Below are positions 38,057 to 49,330 of a DNA stretch of 64,000 bases, piece after piece. Within the stretch, counting starts at the first letter, position 1, and each line of letters starts with the position of its first letter. This DNA comes from Hydra vulgaris (Eukaryota; Cnidaria; Hydrozoa; Anthoathecata; Hydridae), in assembly GCF_038396675.1 (NCBI RefSeq), contig NC_088931.1:70571001-70635000 (forward strand), written 5' to 3'. Below the pieces are notes generated by a model. The model had not been told where the DNA came from and made no database searches. It worked only from the letters and a program-made list of their open reading frames with translations. The position numbers were made by a program, and so were the translations under genes.

Positions 38057-39270
38057 ACACAGAATTGAAGGCTGAAATAAGTCAGTGTTTTTGCTATTAG
38101 ATAGTTGTTAATAGGAATTTGTTTATTTGTACTGTAACTGGAATTTTAAAACTTCAAGTACTTAAGCTTTATTTTCTTTTTTCTTTTAGGAGAGCTGGAA
38201 AAAAAACTAAGTATAAATTATGCGATTAGTATAGTTAAATAAAGCATTTATATCTGTATACTTAGTAGTCTAAGTCAGTTGTCACATTTTAGAAATTGTC
38301 CAGGAGAGAGTAAATAGTAAAATAATTAGTCTTTATTGGCTTTTTTATTCTTGATGGTTAAATTTATGTTTTATTTAATTTGTCTTATTTAATTTGTCTT
38401 GAGGCACATGAAATATAATTTTGACAAAAATAAAAAGTTAAATAAAAAAAGTGAAAAGTCATTTCTGAATTACAGACGTTTTTCCTTTGAACATTGTGGG
38501 GACACCAGACCCTTTATATTGACCTAACTTTGTTTCACATTGTTGCAGGAAAACAGTCTTTATACCTATGTAGATACTGAAAAACTAAAAAGGTCTCATA
38601 CATAACTCAATTTCACAAAAAACTGGATAACCGACCTTTGTCTTCTGAGGTACAGATATTAAAATTTAAAGTTTATTTTAGTTTTTTGGTTTAGTGTATG
38701 TTAATTCTAGTTTAGTTTTTATTAGTTTTAGCTTCAGTTATCTTTTTTCTTACTTTAGACAACTTCATGGAAGAAATGAGGGGAATAGGTAAAAAAAATT
38801 ACAGTTATATATTTATTTATATGTAAATATAATTCTATCAATTATTCTGAGGTATATTTTGTCTTTAGTGTCTGGTAGAAGCATAACTGGTAGGGCTGTG
38901 TTTTAAATTTTATATATTTTTTACGTAGAAATATGTGCAATAGGTGAAAGAATTATTTAATATAAATATGACATTTTTAAACTGTTTGCATTTTACTCGT
39001 ATTTTTATTAAAATTAAATTTCTCACAAGTTTAACTCTTTTTAATTTACTTTTTTTTAAATTTATTTTTAGCATCCTCTTCATCCTGTGAAAATGGTGAG
39101 GTTATGCTTTATATTTTGATTAAAAAAATTGTAAATATTTTTAAATTTTATTATATCCTTCTATTTGCAATTTTAGAGTCATTAACATTTGATGAATACC
39201 AAAGATATCGCTCCCAACACCCAGGACACAGAATTCTGTGTCCTGGGTGTTGGGAGCGATATCTTTGATA
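38057..39270 (+). CDS. array of phase-1 micro-exons, plus strand; unidentified gene
   Basis: Six short segments, each with a T-rich AG acceptor and a GT donor, join in one frame: 38057-38080 (TELKAEI), 38190-38210 (ELEKKL), 38759-38788 (NFMEEMRGI), 38869-38889 (SGRSIT), 39072-39095 (SSSSCEN) and 39177 onward (SLTFDEYQRYRSQHPG). Each internal exon begins with two bases and ends with one base of a split codon, so all are multiples of three (21-30 nt) and could be skipped without shifting the frame. The product would be a Lys/Glu-rich, possibly coiled segment, then a Ser-rich linker. The last exon runs into the 68-bp palindrome, and its frame stops just past it. An upstream exon ending at 37962 (VSQHP before GTATGG) is possible, although 38057 is also open upstream without splicing. 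I do not recognise the protein. Confidence 0.5.
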
Positions 39271-40522
39271 AATTCTGTGTCTAAACAATAAAACCACTTA
39301 AATGTATAGACGTTAAAATATCTACTTAACTTTTTAAAAATAAATTTACTAAACTAATATAACTAATACCTTTACTAGCTCTCTCTTGATCAACTAAAGA
39401 AAATAAATTTTTATTTAAACTACCTTGATGTAAAATAATAAGAAGCTGTCTTACTGAGAATTTTAAATTTCTTCTCTATTATTGACAATTTTAATCCAAA
39501 AATAGAAAGAACCTTTAGAAAAAAGCTTACTGCTTTTAAATCTACAAAAATTTCCAACTTACATTTTTTTATCTACATTTATTTATAATAAAATATGAAT
39601 TAATGAGTTACCATTATTTAAAGTTGATCCAGAAGCAACTAAAATAAATTAACAAATAAAAAGTTTATTCATATAATCTTGACGATAATGTTGAAATAAA
39701 CAATATTTATTGCTTGAAAAGTTAAGTAACAAATGTAATTCAAGTATAATAAAATAAATGTACGAAGTTACCTGTTGTGGCTGGTGCAACTGAAGTTATA
39801 ACTAAATAAAAAAATATTAAATAAAAAAGCTATTTTATCTATCTTATCTATTTTATCCTGATGATTATGTTTAAATAAACAATATTTATTGATTCTTTTT
39901 AAAATAAATTAAAAGACAATACTATTTGCTGTAAAATAAAATAAAAGACATTACTATTTCCACCAACTGATGATGCTACCACACCTAAATGACAAAATTT
40001 ATTAAAACATATTCAATGCTTTAAAAGAATATTCAAAAGAAGTTTTTAAATCTACAAAATCTAAGTCCTTACTGAGTTCTACCTGTCTGTCTAAAAATAA
40101 AAATTAAGATATAATTATATACAATAAAATTGCTAATGCTACATTTGTACTCAAATAAAATCTAAATGATAAAACTTACTTAAGTCGTTGTCAGCTAGCC
40201 TGTCTAAAATAAAATTTGTGTTCTCATTAATCCTAATCTGTAATCTATAAATAAACTTACTAATATAAACGATAAATAAACTTGATCTAATATAAACTAT
40301 AAATAAACTAATATAACTATGTTACTAATATAAACTATAAGTAAACTTCTATACACTATATACTTACTAAAAAGCCCTTCAGCTCCTTTTAACTGCTCTA
40401 AAAAATGAAAAATTGCTTGAATTGATCTAAAAAGACTGAAGACAAAACTGAAACACTTTACTAAAAAAGAAACATGGTACTAAAAAAAAATTTTTTACCA
40501 GTCATTTTAGTTTTAACTTCTT
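39141..40522 (-). CDS. array of phase-1 micro-exons, minus strand; unidentified gene
   Basis: Nine segments on the minus strand join in one frame: 40499-40522 (contains ATG; MT), 40368-40397 (QLKGAEGLF), 40180-40203 (RLADNDL), 40073-40090 (RQVEL), 39955-39984 (VVASSVGGN), 39772-39801 (ITSVAPATT), 39612-39638 (ASGSTLNN), 39370-39393 (DQERASK) and 39280 down (TEFIKDIAPNTQDTEF), with a stop at 39141-39143. Every acceptor is a TTTxTTTAG-type site. Donors are GTAAAA, GTAAGT (twice), GTAAGG, GTAATG, GTAACT (twice) and GTATTA. All internal exons are 18-30 nt, start with two bases and end with one. Introns are about 90-230 nt. The product would be a short acidic/leucine-containing start followed by a Ser/Thr/Val/Ala-rich linker. 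The last exon passes through the palindrome shared with the plus-strand array. Function and family unknown. Confidence 0.6.
39200..39267. repeat. perfect 68-bp palindrome
   Basis: 34-bp arms without spacer or mismatch, centred on GAATTC. The arms contain ATATCGCTCCCAACACCCAG and GGACACAGAATT. The motif CTCCCAACACCC also occurs at 37950, and TTAGACACAGAATT at 38053. The palindrome is exactly where the two micro-exon arrays meet tail to tail. Confidence 0.95.
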
Positions 40523-41010
40523 CTAAAAAAAACAGAAAAATAAAAACAACGAACAACAAACAAATTTTAGTTTTTAAACAATCAACAACATCAGTTCCTC
40601 TTGAAACTAAAAATTTATCAGCTCTAATCGGCTGGAAGACCTTGCTTAAAAGACCGCGTGGAGTAAAGAAACGCTTTTAGAAAAGCCTAGAAAGTTCTTT
40701 ATTAAAAAAGAAAGTGAAACGACACAAACACTATTAAATTACAGTATTCATATTTAGAAGATTAGATAAATTACAGTATTCATGTTTAGATAGTACTAAA
40801 AAAACTATTTTACCAGACATTTTATTTCTAACTTCTTCTAAAAAATGAAAACAGGCTATAAAAATTAGAAAAATAAAAACAACCAACAACAAACAAACGA
40901 TTATTTAAATTTTCTATTTTAAACAATGAACAACATCAATTCTTTTCGAAAATAATAATATATCAGCTCTAATTTGCTTGCTGACCTTACTCGAAAGACC
41001 GCATGGAATA
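40475..41010. repeat. diverged tandem duplication of the minus-strand start exon
   Basis: 40475-40670 and 40800-41010 are direct copies: TTTTACCAG, CTTCTTCTAAAAAA, ACAACAAACAAA, ATATCAGCTCTAATT and the CGAAAGACCGC block recur in order. Each holds a 24-nt candidate exon on the minus strand with an in-frame ATG: 40499-40522 (EVKTKMT) and 40814-40837 (EVRNKMS). Confidence 0.65.
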
Positions 41011-41365
41011 TATAACCGCGCATTCAAAAGTCTAGAAACTACTTAAAAACTAAGAAATGGTGTATTTTAGAGAATACAGAACCGTCATTAACAACACAAA
41101 CATTAGGCGTAACTATGCGCACTATTCATTAGCGTATTAATATTTAGATAACAATGCACATAAACATTTTAACTTTTTCAACTGCCAGAACAAGAAAACA
41201 TTGATTTTGCCTTGTTGCAATTACATAACTTTCTAATAAATTATGAATTTCTAACAAGAATATATGGTGTTTACTGAAAATTAAATGTATCTTACAAAAA
41301 TATAAAGAACGAAATAAGATATCAATAAACAATATCATCAGAGACGTGGCTAGGCTCACCTACAC
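41011..41365. other. gene-free stretch
   Basis: No feature recognised; the minus-strand open frame 41144-41359 has no supporting motif. Confidence 0.4.
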
Positions 41366-42209
41366 TTCTGTATAAAAGCTTTCTAAACATTGTTTCAGGA
41401 AAAAACCTTTTTTTAAAAAGTTTAAAACTGGATCAAAGCCCCTTTATCAAACAGTTTTTGATTTATCTTGTAATAAATGTTTCATTTAAAATAGGGTCGT
41501 TTCCACACTTACCGTGAGTTTAACAAAAGTTATTGTAATATATTAGATTACTCAAAAAGTAGAAATGCATTACAAAAGATTTTTTGCAGCCGTCAATGTA
41601 ATACGATAAGGGTTAGTTTAAAATTATTCTCACTCTGAAATTTAAATCAATAATGTACTTACTTTGATCAATCTTTTAAAGCTTTTTCAAATAAGATAAT
41701 TTTTCCATACTTATCGTAAGTGTTTCACACTTATCGTGTATATTGTCGACACTTATCGCATATCTTAAAATCTACTTTAGTGTCTGGTTTAAAATGTGTT
41801 CGCGGTTTCAAATGAAGTTTAATGCATTGGTAACATTTTATAAAACGTTTTTAGGTATAAAATTAAAAAAAAAAGACTATTAAATAAATTTAATGTTTAT
41901 TATCAAATAAACACTAATTACATAGTAATAAAAACATTATTATAAATTAAAATTAAAGCATTTCCCTTACTTTAGTATACTTATCCTTTAAGTTCTTAAA
42001 CTGGAAAGGATAGAGTTTCATCATAACTATCTAAGTCTTATTTTATAATATATCATCAACATTTAAATCGAACTCGTTTTCTGACTCTTTTGCAACTTTT
42101 TTTTTTAATTTTCATTTTTTCTCTTTCTTTTTTAGTTTTTTCATTTAATAACTTTTTCTCCATAGCCAATTGTTTCTTTCTTAATCTTTCTTCCTCTATT
42201 TTTGACTTT

Positions 42210-43871
42210 TTATCTGCAGCTAATTGTTTCTTTTTTTAATTTTTCATCCTTTATTTTTGACTTTTCTTGCAATTTTGTCTTCTGAATTAGCTGCCACGTT
42301 TCAGATGTTACAACCGATGGTAAACGTTTTACTTTGCGCTTGGACAATTGGATTGGTTGTTTTGGCCATAATAAAACACTTTCGATTGGATTTATTATTT
42401 CTGCTGCTATTTTTAAACTGAAACAAGCTGGTTTTGGTTCGATTACAGCTGCATTATTGCAATAAGGCATTTCCATATCGGTTATACATTGCACATTTTC
42501 TAAATTACCAGTTGTTGATAGATTTTTATTACCCTGTTGTATTTCATCAGGTAAAATTATGGTCTTGTATGTTTCAGATAAGGGTCTTTTCCAAAAATGA
42601 TACAACCGGAGGTATTCAAGATCACCTTTCCAACCTAAATGTTCGTCAGCCAATTTAAAAATGGGAGAGTAAGCTGACAAAGTCACACTTGAATGGTTTT
42701 CTTCTAAATAAGGAGCCGGAGCAACTATTGACTCAGATAATTTTTGAACAATTTTTTTGTAGTCAACACTATTAACATCAAATGGAAAAATTCTGGTGTT
42801 TTTAAAACCACTTATAATATCATTTGCCATATCCTTCATGGCCCATGCGCCATTGTCGGCAAAACGATTTCCAGTTTGCTTTCATTGACCCAAAAACTGC
42901 CACATGGAGCGGCTGCAAAATATTTGTTGCATTTGGGAATAAAGCAACAAGAATTATTCCATTTTTAGAGCAAAACTCACTAAGTTCGATAGAAAAATGT
43001 AACGTATGACCATCAAAAAAAATTATATCTAGTAAAGGAAATTCTTCTTTTATCAAAAATGGATGAAAAACGTTTGTTATATACTCAAAAAAACATTCTG
43101 CGGTCATCCAACCATTTTCACTTTTTCCAATACCCCATCCTGATGGAGCAGCATTTATAATTCTATTTGGAAGACGAACATATTTAAAAATTGTTAATGA
43201 TGAAGCAAAAGTTCCGCTGGCATTTCCTGCAAATAAAGTGGTGATGCTTTTTTTATTACTTCGAGCATTTTTTTCACATGTAATTTTTCTTCGTTCACCA
43301 ATTAATAAATTAGTTTTTGGTGACAATTGAAAACCACTCTCACCCATATTGAAAACGCGCATCGAATCATTTAAATATTGAGCGTTTTCTCCTAAAAGCT
43401 TCGGAATTTCAGTAAACCAATCTCTTATGGCTTTGTCAGTTACTTGTCCAATAGCTCGGTTTAAGTATTCACCTCGTTTTTGAGATATGTATAAAACCAA
43501 CCTTTTGCAGGACGGCTGTTAGTAAACTGTGTTTTTATATTGTTGGAATTCAAATATTTTTGCACAGTATCTAATAGCTGTACTATAGACATGGCAAATC
43601 CCATTCTGGTGCATCTTAGTAACCACTCGACTAACTTGTTTTCAATTTGTTCACCTAGAACTGATTCATACCCGCAGTGTTGTATTTTCAAAGAAGTTCT
43701 TCCAGATATTTTATCACGAAGCGTCTGATAAGGAATTCCAAACGTCGTGCTCGTTTTGTACACAACCATATATTTTTTAGCAGCATTAATAGCATCACGT
43801 AATTGACTATCTGTATATTGAAGTCTTCGTTTTGAACTATAAAGTTTTGTCATATATTTTTGTCGTGTCAT
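42210..43871 (-). pseudogene. pogo-superfamily transposase (HTH-psq, CENP-B HTH, DDE_1), inactive
   Basis: Start ATG at 43869-43871. The first part (43871 to about 43465) has a pipsqueak HTH with QLRDAINAAKKYMVV and SGRTSLKIQ, then a CENP-B-like HTH ending PAKGWFYTYLK. A one-base loss in an A run shifts frame into the DDE core (43500 to 42820). FNMGESGF replaces FNxDExGF, so the first Asp is now Gly. FFDGHTLHFSIEL keeps the second Asp. LQPLHVAVFG replaces LQPLDVAVF, so the third Asp is now His. A second shift near 42840 leads to ISGFKNTRIFPFDVNSVDY and a Lys-rich tail ending at 42210. Two frameshifts and two lost catalytic residues rule out transposase activity. Confidence 0.85.
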
Positions 43872-44232
43872 TTTAAAATAATCTAAATAAAATATTATTT
43901 ATTTTTATAGTAAAAAAGAAACAAATTGATTATTCATTGGACATACGATATATATGGAATGGCATTTTTTTTAGTTCATACTTATCGTACATTCAAAAAT
44001 ACTACATTGATACTATAATGATGAGTTGTTTTAGTTATATTAATAATAATTAATGTTTTATTTACCTGATTAAGTCATTTTAGAAATAAAATTTCATGTT
44101 ATCTTCTTAAATTTCCTTGTTTTATTTAAAACGCTTCTAACAGCTGGTACTTAAAATAAAAGTATTTTCATAGGCTGATGTAATAAACCCACTGAGTTCA
44201 TTTAAATAACAATGTATTGCGGTTTCTATGTA

Positions 44233-46700
44233 CCGTAAACCGGGGTAACTTTGTACCAATTTTGATAAAGAAGATAACTTTTTGAAAAAAAGGAATATTT
44301 TCCCAAAACTATTTTGATGCTAAAAGTTGTGCATTACTAAAATCATTTAATTAGTAAAATGGCGTATTCATTGTATTCATCAAATCCAAGATTTTATGGA
44401 AAAAATGAGGTGGTCAATGTTACCCGGCAATGGGGTAACTTTGTCATAGTAAATTGTTTTTTAGCACCAGATGTAAATTAAGTGTTATCAATCACATTTA
44501 ATTTAATTTAAACTTACATTTAGCATTTATTTCAGAAAGGGGTACCTAAAATATGTCAAGAAATTAAAGAAGGAACAATAAAAATAAATATAAACAGTAT
44601 TAAAGAAACATATTAGCTAAAATAATTTGATTTCTTTTTATTTTTTTTTTATTAAATGTCAGAAAAAGCAAAAAATAAGAGAGTACTAAAGAATAAACAA
44701 ACAATTTGTAACATAAACTCTGTTTAAAAAAAAAAAATTTAGGCATCTCTTTAGAAATCTATCATAAATTCAGTAGTGACTGATTCACCTTCAGATGGTG
44801 TTTCTGTTTCACTATCGTATTCTACAGAAATAGATTGTCCTGGTTCAATTTTAAGTCTTTTTTTGGATATATTATTTTTATTTTAACTTTGTGTAACATC
44901 TTTTTTATCACCACGGTCATTTTTTTTCTCATTTAATGTCTAAAAGACCTTGGTCTAAAGCTTTACGAGAACTCAAGACGTTTTTACTTGGTAACTTGAT
45001 ATACACTGGATAAGGATTAAATGGCACCAAACCACAAGTTCTAAATCGACTTATTAAATTTTTTCTTGAACATTCATTAATGGATGTCATTAAATCATTC
45101 AGGAACTTAGAGAAATCTTCTTTTGGTAACGTTGCAAATTTTTTATCACGAGAAGTAAGTTTCCAAACTAGAAGTATACTTCTCCATGCTTTCTTTAATG
45201 GTGCAAATAATGTATACTTTCTTTAATGAATGCAATATCAAGAGGTTAAAGCATATGGGTTGAATTGGGCAGAAGGCATATGAATCTAGGCAAAAGAATT
45301 TCTCCGACACCATTTCCACAAAACATTACAGAGAAACAAGCCTTACTGCAATTCATTATTCTCTCAGGGTACTTAGTTCCACATTTCGTAACAACTTTTT
45401 TATTTCCAGGGTCATCACGCAAATTTGTTTCATCGTAATTTCAAATGTTATAAGGTGGAATTCCTTCAAGCTCAAGTCTAATATTGTCAAAATAAATTTT
45501 TAGTTGTTCTTTGTTTATAGCTGCATGTTTTCTTATAAATATTTGATGCAATTCTATGGGTTAACTGTGAACATTTCATAAAACTTGAGACCCAATCATC
45601 ACCATTGTTTTTAAATATTTTTACAGTACAATTTTGCAATTTTAAATAACCAGCAAATAACATTTTAACATCAAGTTTATTTAATGGAAATCCCCAATCA
45701 CACATAACCTTGATTCTAGATGAAAATAACTGCTCCTTATCATAAGTAAATATGGCTGGTGCACCAATGCATTTTTTATGCATTGACTTCATTTTATTAT
45801 GTATAGTGCTTCCTGGTATACTAAACCTTTTTGAGGCTTGATGAATAGACATACGTTCATTAATTGCACCCATACACTCTTTCAAAAGAACTGGTATTAG
45901 AACAAGTGTTTATGCACATTTTCCAACACTATGCTTGTTAAATTTAAGAAGCATTATGCTTTAAACAAAAGTAAATATAAACAACACAAGCAAACTGCAA
46001 TGTAGTAATTTATTAAACTATTATATAATTTTATTAAATTGCAACTAAATTTAAAAATAAGAGTCTATAAATTTTAATTTTGTAATAAAGTTAATACAAT
46101 TATGATTTAGCAACAACAACAACAAATAGTTTAACAAGAAAATATACTTTTTTAAAAATCCTAAAATACATTCATGCTAAAAACTGTTTTTCAAAATAAA
46201 TTGTTCGGATAACATACTTCAAAAAAATACTCTAGTTATAATAAATAACGATCAAACTACTTTAAAATGAATATTATTTACATGGCCAAAGTTACCCCAA
46301 AAGAGTATAAACCTACGGGGTAACTTTGACCACCCTGTAAAAAAACCAGAATGTTGTTACTTGAGCCAAAAACTTTTCACTTAATTTTATCTGAACCTTT
46401 GTCTTTAAAACAGAAGTAAAACTGAGTTGTTTGCTATCATTTTTATCTTCGCACAGACAACATTCTGTTTTACAGTTTTTGATTGTGTTTTACCAAGATG
46501 TAGTTTTCATTCTTTTTCACTTATAGTAAAGAGCATTTGCAACAAACTTCATATCAAAATTTAAGCAAGAAAGATTGCATTTACAAATAAAACAAAAATA
46601 GTAAAACGTTACTTAACTGTTAAAAAGTTATAGATGTTTAATTAAAATTTTTAAAAATGGCCAAAGTTACCCCGCTGGCCAAAGTTACCCCGGTTTACGG
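44233..46700 (-). mobile_element. pogo-like DNA transposon (second), nested in the first
   Basis: The inverted ends CCGTAAACCGGGGTAACTTT are identical over at least 20 bases and flanked by TA (44231-44232 and 46701-46702). GGGGTAACTTTG or its complement recurs inside both ends (about 44425, 46295, 46318 and 46665), as expected of subterminal transposase-binding sites. It is 2,468 bp long. A transposase pseudogene of a different pogo subfamily lies on the minus strand. Confidence 0.85.
44940..45930 (-). pseudogene. pogo-like transposase of the nested element, internally deleted
   Basis: The minus strand starts with an HTH region (MSIHQASKRFSIPGSTIHNK, about 45850), then CDWGFPLNKLDVKML. In a shifted frame it reads FDNIRLELEGIPPYNI, an in-frame TGA, and NYDETNLRDDPGNKK (first catalytic Asp), then YPERIMN and FSVMFCGNGVGE. 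The frame then jumps to LLPNSTHML, a TAA where Gln is expected, and PLDIAF (third Asp). The segment with the second Asp is missing. After a local duplication of ATTAAAGAAAG comes LKKAWRSILLVWK and the C-terminal FRTCGLVPFNPYPVY. At least two stops, frameshifts and one deletion are present. Confidence 0.75.
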
Positions 46701-47700
46701 TATTGTAATATGACGATGTTGTTGATACACAAAATATAAAAAAATAATAATAATTACTACTTTTTGCAAAATTTATGTTAGTACTTAAAACCTACAATAA
46801 GTGTCGACTCACGGTTGGTCTGGAAACGACCCTATATAAAATAAATAAAACATTAATTTCAGATAAAATCAAATTAAAACGAAAATACAACGTAATTATT
46901 TTAATTTAATCTGAAATTTTTTAATTATTAACATTATCACACAAATTACACTTTAGGCCGGCACATAGGGGTGTGCACATATGGGTGTATCCCATATTGG
47001 GGATCGGGGGCCAGCAAATTTAGGGTGTTTTTTTGCAAATTTAGGGACTCTTTTAAAAGAGCAAGGAGCTTTTTTTTTTAGTAAAACCTAATGGAAACAT
47101 ATTTAAGATTTTGGGGCCTTTATGAAAGATTTTAGGGGGCCTTAAACGTTGTAACCGCGGTACTAATTATCATAAGTAAATTTAAGAAATTGTGAGAAAG
47201 TATGATCAGGGCCGGCGCGAGTAGGTGTCACGTGGGAGAAAGGGGTGCTATTACATTTTTGCCGACCAAAAAAAAAAGGCAAGGTCCTCGTTTTGTTAAA
47301 ATTTGTTGACTGACTAGTTTTTCGACATTTGCTGACTCACTTGTCTAAAAGGGTCAATTTTTTAAACTAAATGAACAAAAAATTTATGGGGGAAGGGGGT
47401 GTCACACCCCTATATACCTGCCTAAAGTGTAATTTGTGTGATAATGTTAATAACTATTATCTTTTTTTTTTTAAATTCACTTTTAAAAAATTTCAGATTA
47501 AATTAAAATAATTACATTGTAGTTTCTTTTTAATTTGATTTTATCTGAAATTAGTGTTTTATTTATTTTATATATTTTAAATGAAACATTTATGACAAGA
47601 TAAATCAAAAACTATTTGATAAAGGGGCTTTGATTCAGTTTTAAACTTTTTAAGAAAAGGTTTATACCTGAAACAATGTTTAGAAAGCTTTTATTCAGAA

Positions 47701-48039
47701 AATATTTCTCCTAATGAAATCAGTTTTGAATAAGATTTAGTACAACAATGAAGTTTACTGAATATCTTGTATCACAATCATGGTTTATTTTTATAAATTA
47801 AGTATAAAAGAATTTGTAATACAGTCCGAATTTTGTTTTAAATATGAACAGCAAAGTAAAATAGATGTTAAGTTTGAATAATTAAGGCACCAAGTTTATG
47901 TAAAAGATATTTACAAGGATTAGGTTTTTGTTTGCTATAAAGTTTTTTCAGCTAAGTGTTCGATTTTTTTTTTGTAGTTAAATTTTTTTACCAACAAAGC
48001 TTCAAGCAATCACTATTAAGTTGGGAAGTACTGGAATAC
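47701..48039. other. gene-free stretch
   Basis: Nothing recognised. Confidence 0.4.
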
Positions 48040-49330
48040 AAAGAATAGAGTAAAAAAGCAAAGAAAAGGTTGACAAAAGATTTGAAATGCTGTAGATTAT
48101 ATGAGTCAAGAAAGCATGATGAAAGAGTTCCAAAGGGTTGAAGTGATGGAAAACTAGATGAATATAAATTTTTATAACATGCATAGACAGTTACAGTGAA
48201 AAGATGCAACTTTGATAAATGACCAAATGAGTCAGGCGAAGTTTAGTTTTGCTTGACAGAATCAGAGATGATAGCTCTTTTGAGCAGCGGACATGATAGT
48301 ATTTGTAAAAAAAAGAGAAAGATATGCTACCATGCGATAAATGGAATCAGGAGTAGGATAATAGCAAGAAAGATAAAGTGAAGCAACTTTACCAGAACTT
48401 TGCAAGCTTTCCAATCAATTGTGTTTAATTTTTCCATGAGAGAACAAAAGTGAATGATAATCCGAGAAGACCATTTCATCAATATAGGAATGTCAACAGT
48501 ATATGATTTATTTGCGTAAATAACTGACTTTTGTTAAATTTAAAACTCACAAACCACAGCAAGCTCTAAGTTGTTACAGAAGTGAAATCAGATTCAAGAT
48601 CGGCTGCGTGTTCTTAGCGATCAAAAAGATTTTGTGTCAAAACAGGAGTATAAAAATGCAGTTATTAGCAAAACGAGAAAAATTTAAGATTAAAATTTAA
48701 GTGAAGAAGATTATTAATGTTAAAAAATACAGGACCAAGGATAGAATTTTGAGGTACCCTAAAAGTTACTTGAATGAAGAAGAGTGTTGAACTTCGACAA
48801 TGACTTCTATAAAAATGTCAGAAAAAATGATTTAATAATCTCAAATATTTTCCCAGAAAACCATATGAAGCAAGCTCATGGAGAAGACCAGCATGCCAAA
48901 CTTTGTCAAAACCTTTAGATATATCAGATATATCAGGAGCAATAAATCTTGATTTGCCACTTCCATCTAATGCACGATAGAACCTTTAAGTAAAAGCAGT
49001 TAGCAAACCAGCCGTAGAACAAAAAGATTGAAACCATATTGATTGTTTGAGTAAGTTACTAGTCTCAAGATAAGACGTTAGAAATTTGTTGATCAAAGAC
49101 ACAAAGGCTTTCTAATAATAATCGAATTTCTAATAATTGGAATCACAGATGTTATTTTCCAGTAAACAGGAAAATAAGGCTTAGTTAACCACTTATTAAA
49201 TAGTTTAGAGAGAACTAAAAAGAGTTCTGGAGACTTTTACATGAATGTTTTCTGGACCACAAAAAATTACTTTTACAAGACTTTTACATAAATGTTTTTG
49301 TTCGCAAGGATCAGTTATGTTGATGCGAAA
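48040..49330 (-). pseudogene. decayed LINE reverse transcriptase, same family as 10825-11870
   Basis: Parallel alignment by eye with 10825-11870 shows the same order of blocks (GTTGACA-AAGA, GTAGATT-ATGAGT, GAGTTCCAAAG, ACAGGAGTATAAAA, AGCATGCCA-ACTTT). On the minus strand these correspond to the AFDKVWHA-like palm motif at about 48905 and the FADD box, here FANN, at about 48640. Frames are heavily broken. Confidence 0.55.

Larger units (their letters stand above)
41494..46832 (-). mobile_element. pogo-like DNA transposon (first), 5.3 kb including a nested element
   Basis: The inverted ends begin GGGTCGTTTCCA and continue, after a 5-base divergent patch, ACCGTGAGT. They are flanked by TA duplications (41492-41493 and 46833-46834). 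The uninterrupted right arm of the surrounding inverted repeat shows the same site with a single TA, confirming a simple insertion. Subterminal copies of ACTTATCG lie at 41708, 41733, 41755 and about 43981. It contains a minus-strand DDE transposase (42210-43871) and a second pogo-like element (44233-46700). Confidence 0.88.
41366..47700. mobile_element. large inverted repeat (fold-back element), one arm disrupted
   Basis: Left arm: 41366-41493 continued at 46833-46976. Right arm: 47403-47700, inverted. Shared blocks include AAAGCTTTCTAAACATTGTT, AAGCCCCTTTATCAAA, TTTGATTTATCTTGT, AATAAATAAAACA and CACAAATTACACTTTAGG. The arms are about 275-300 bp and the central loop about 425 bp. The left arm carries the pogo element at 41494-46832; the right arm is uninterrupted. 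No protein of its own is recognised, so this is a non-autonomous fold-back or MITE-like element, or an inverted duplication. Confidence 0.75.

Noticed and set aside
42224-43009. Plus-strand open frames opposite the pogo transposase
   Set aside because: Shadows of the minus-strand coding region, which carries all the recognisable motifs.
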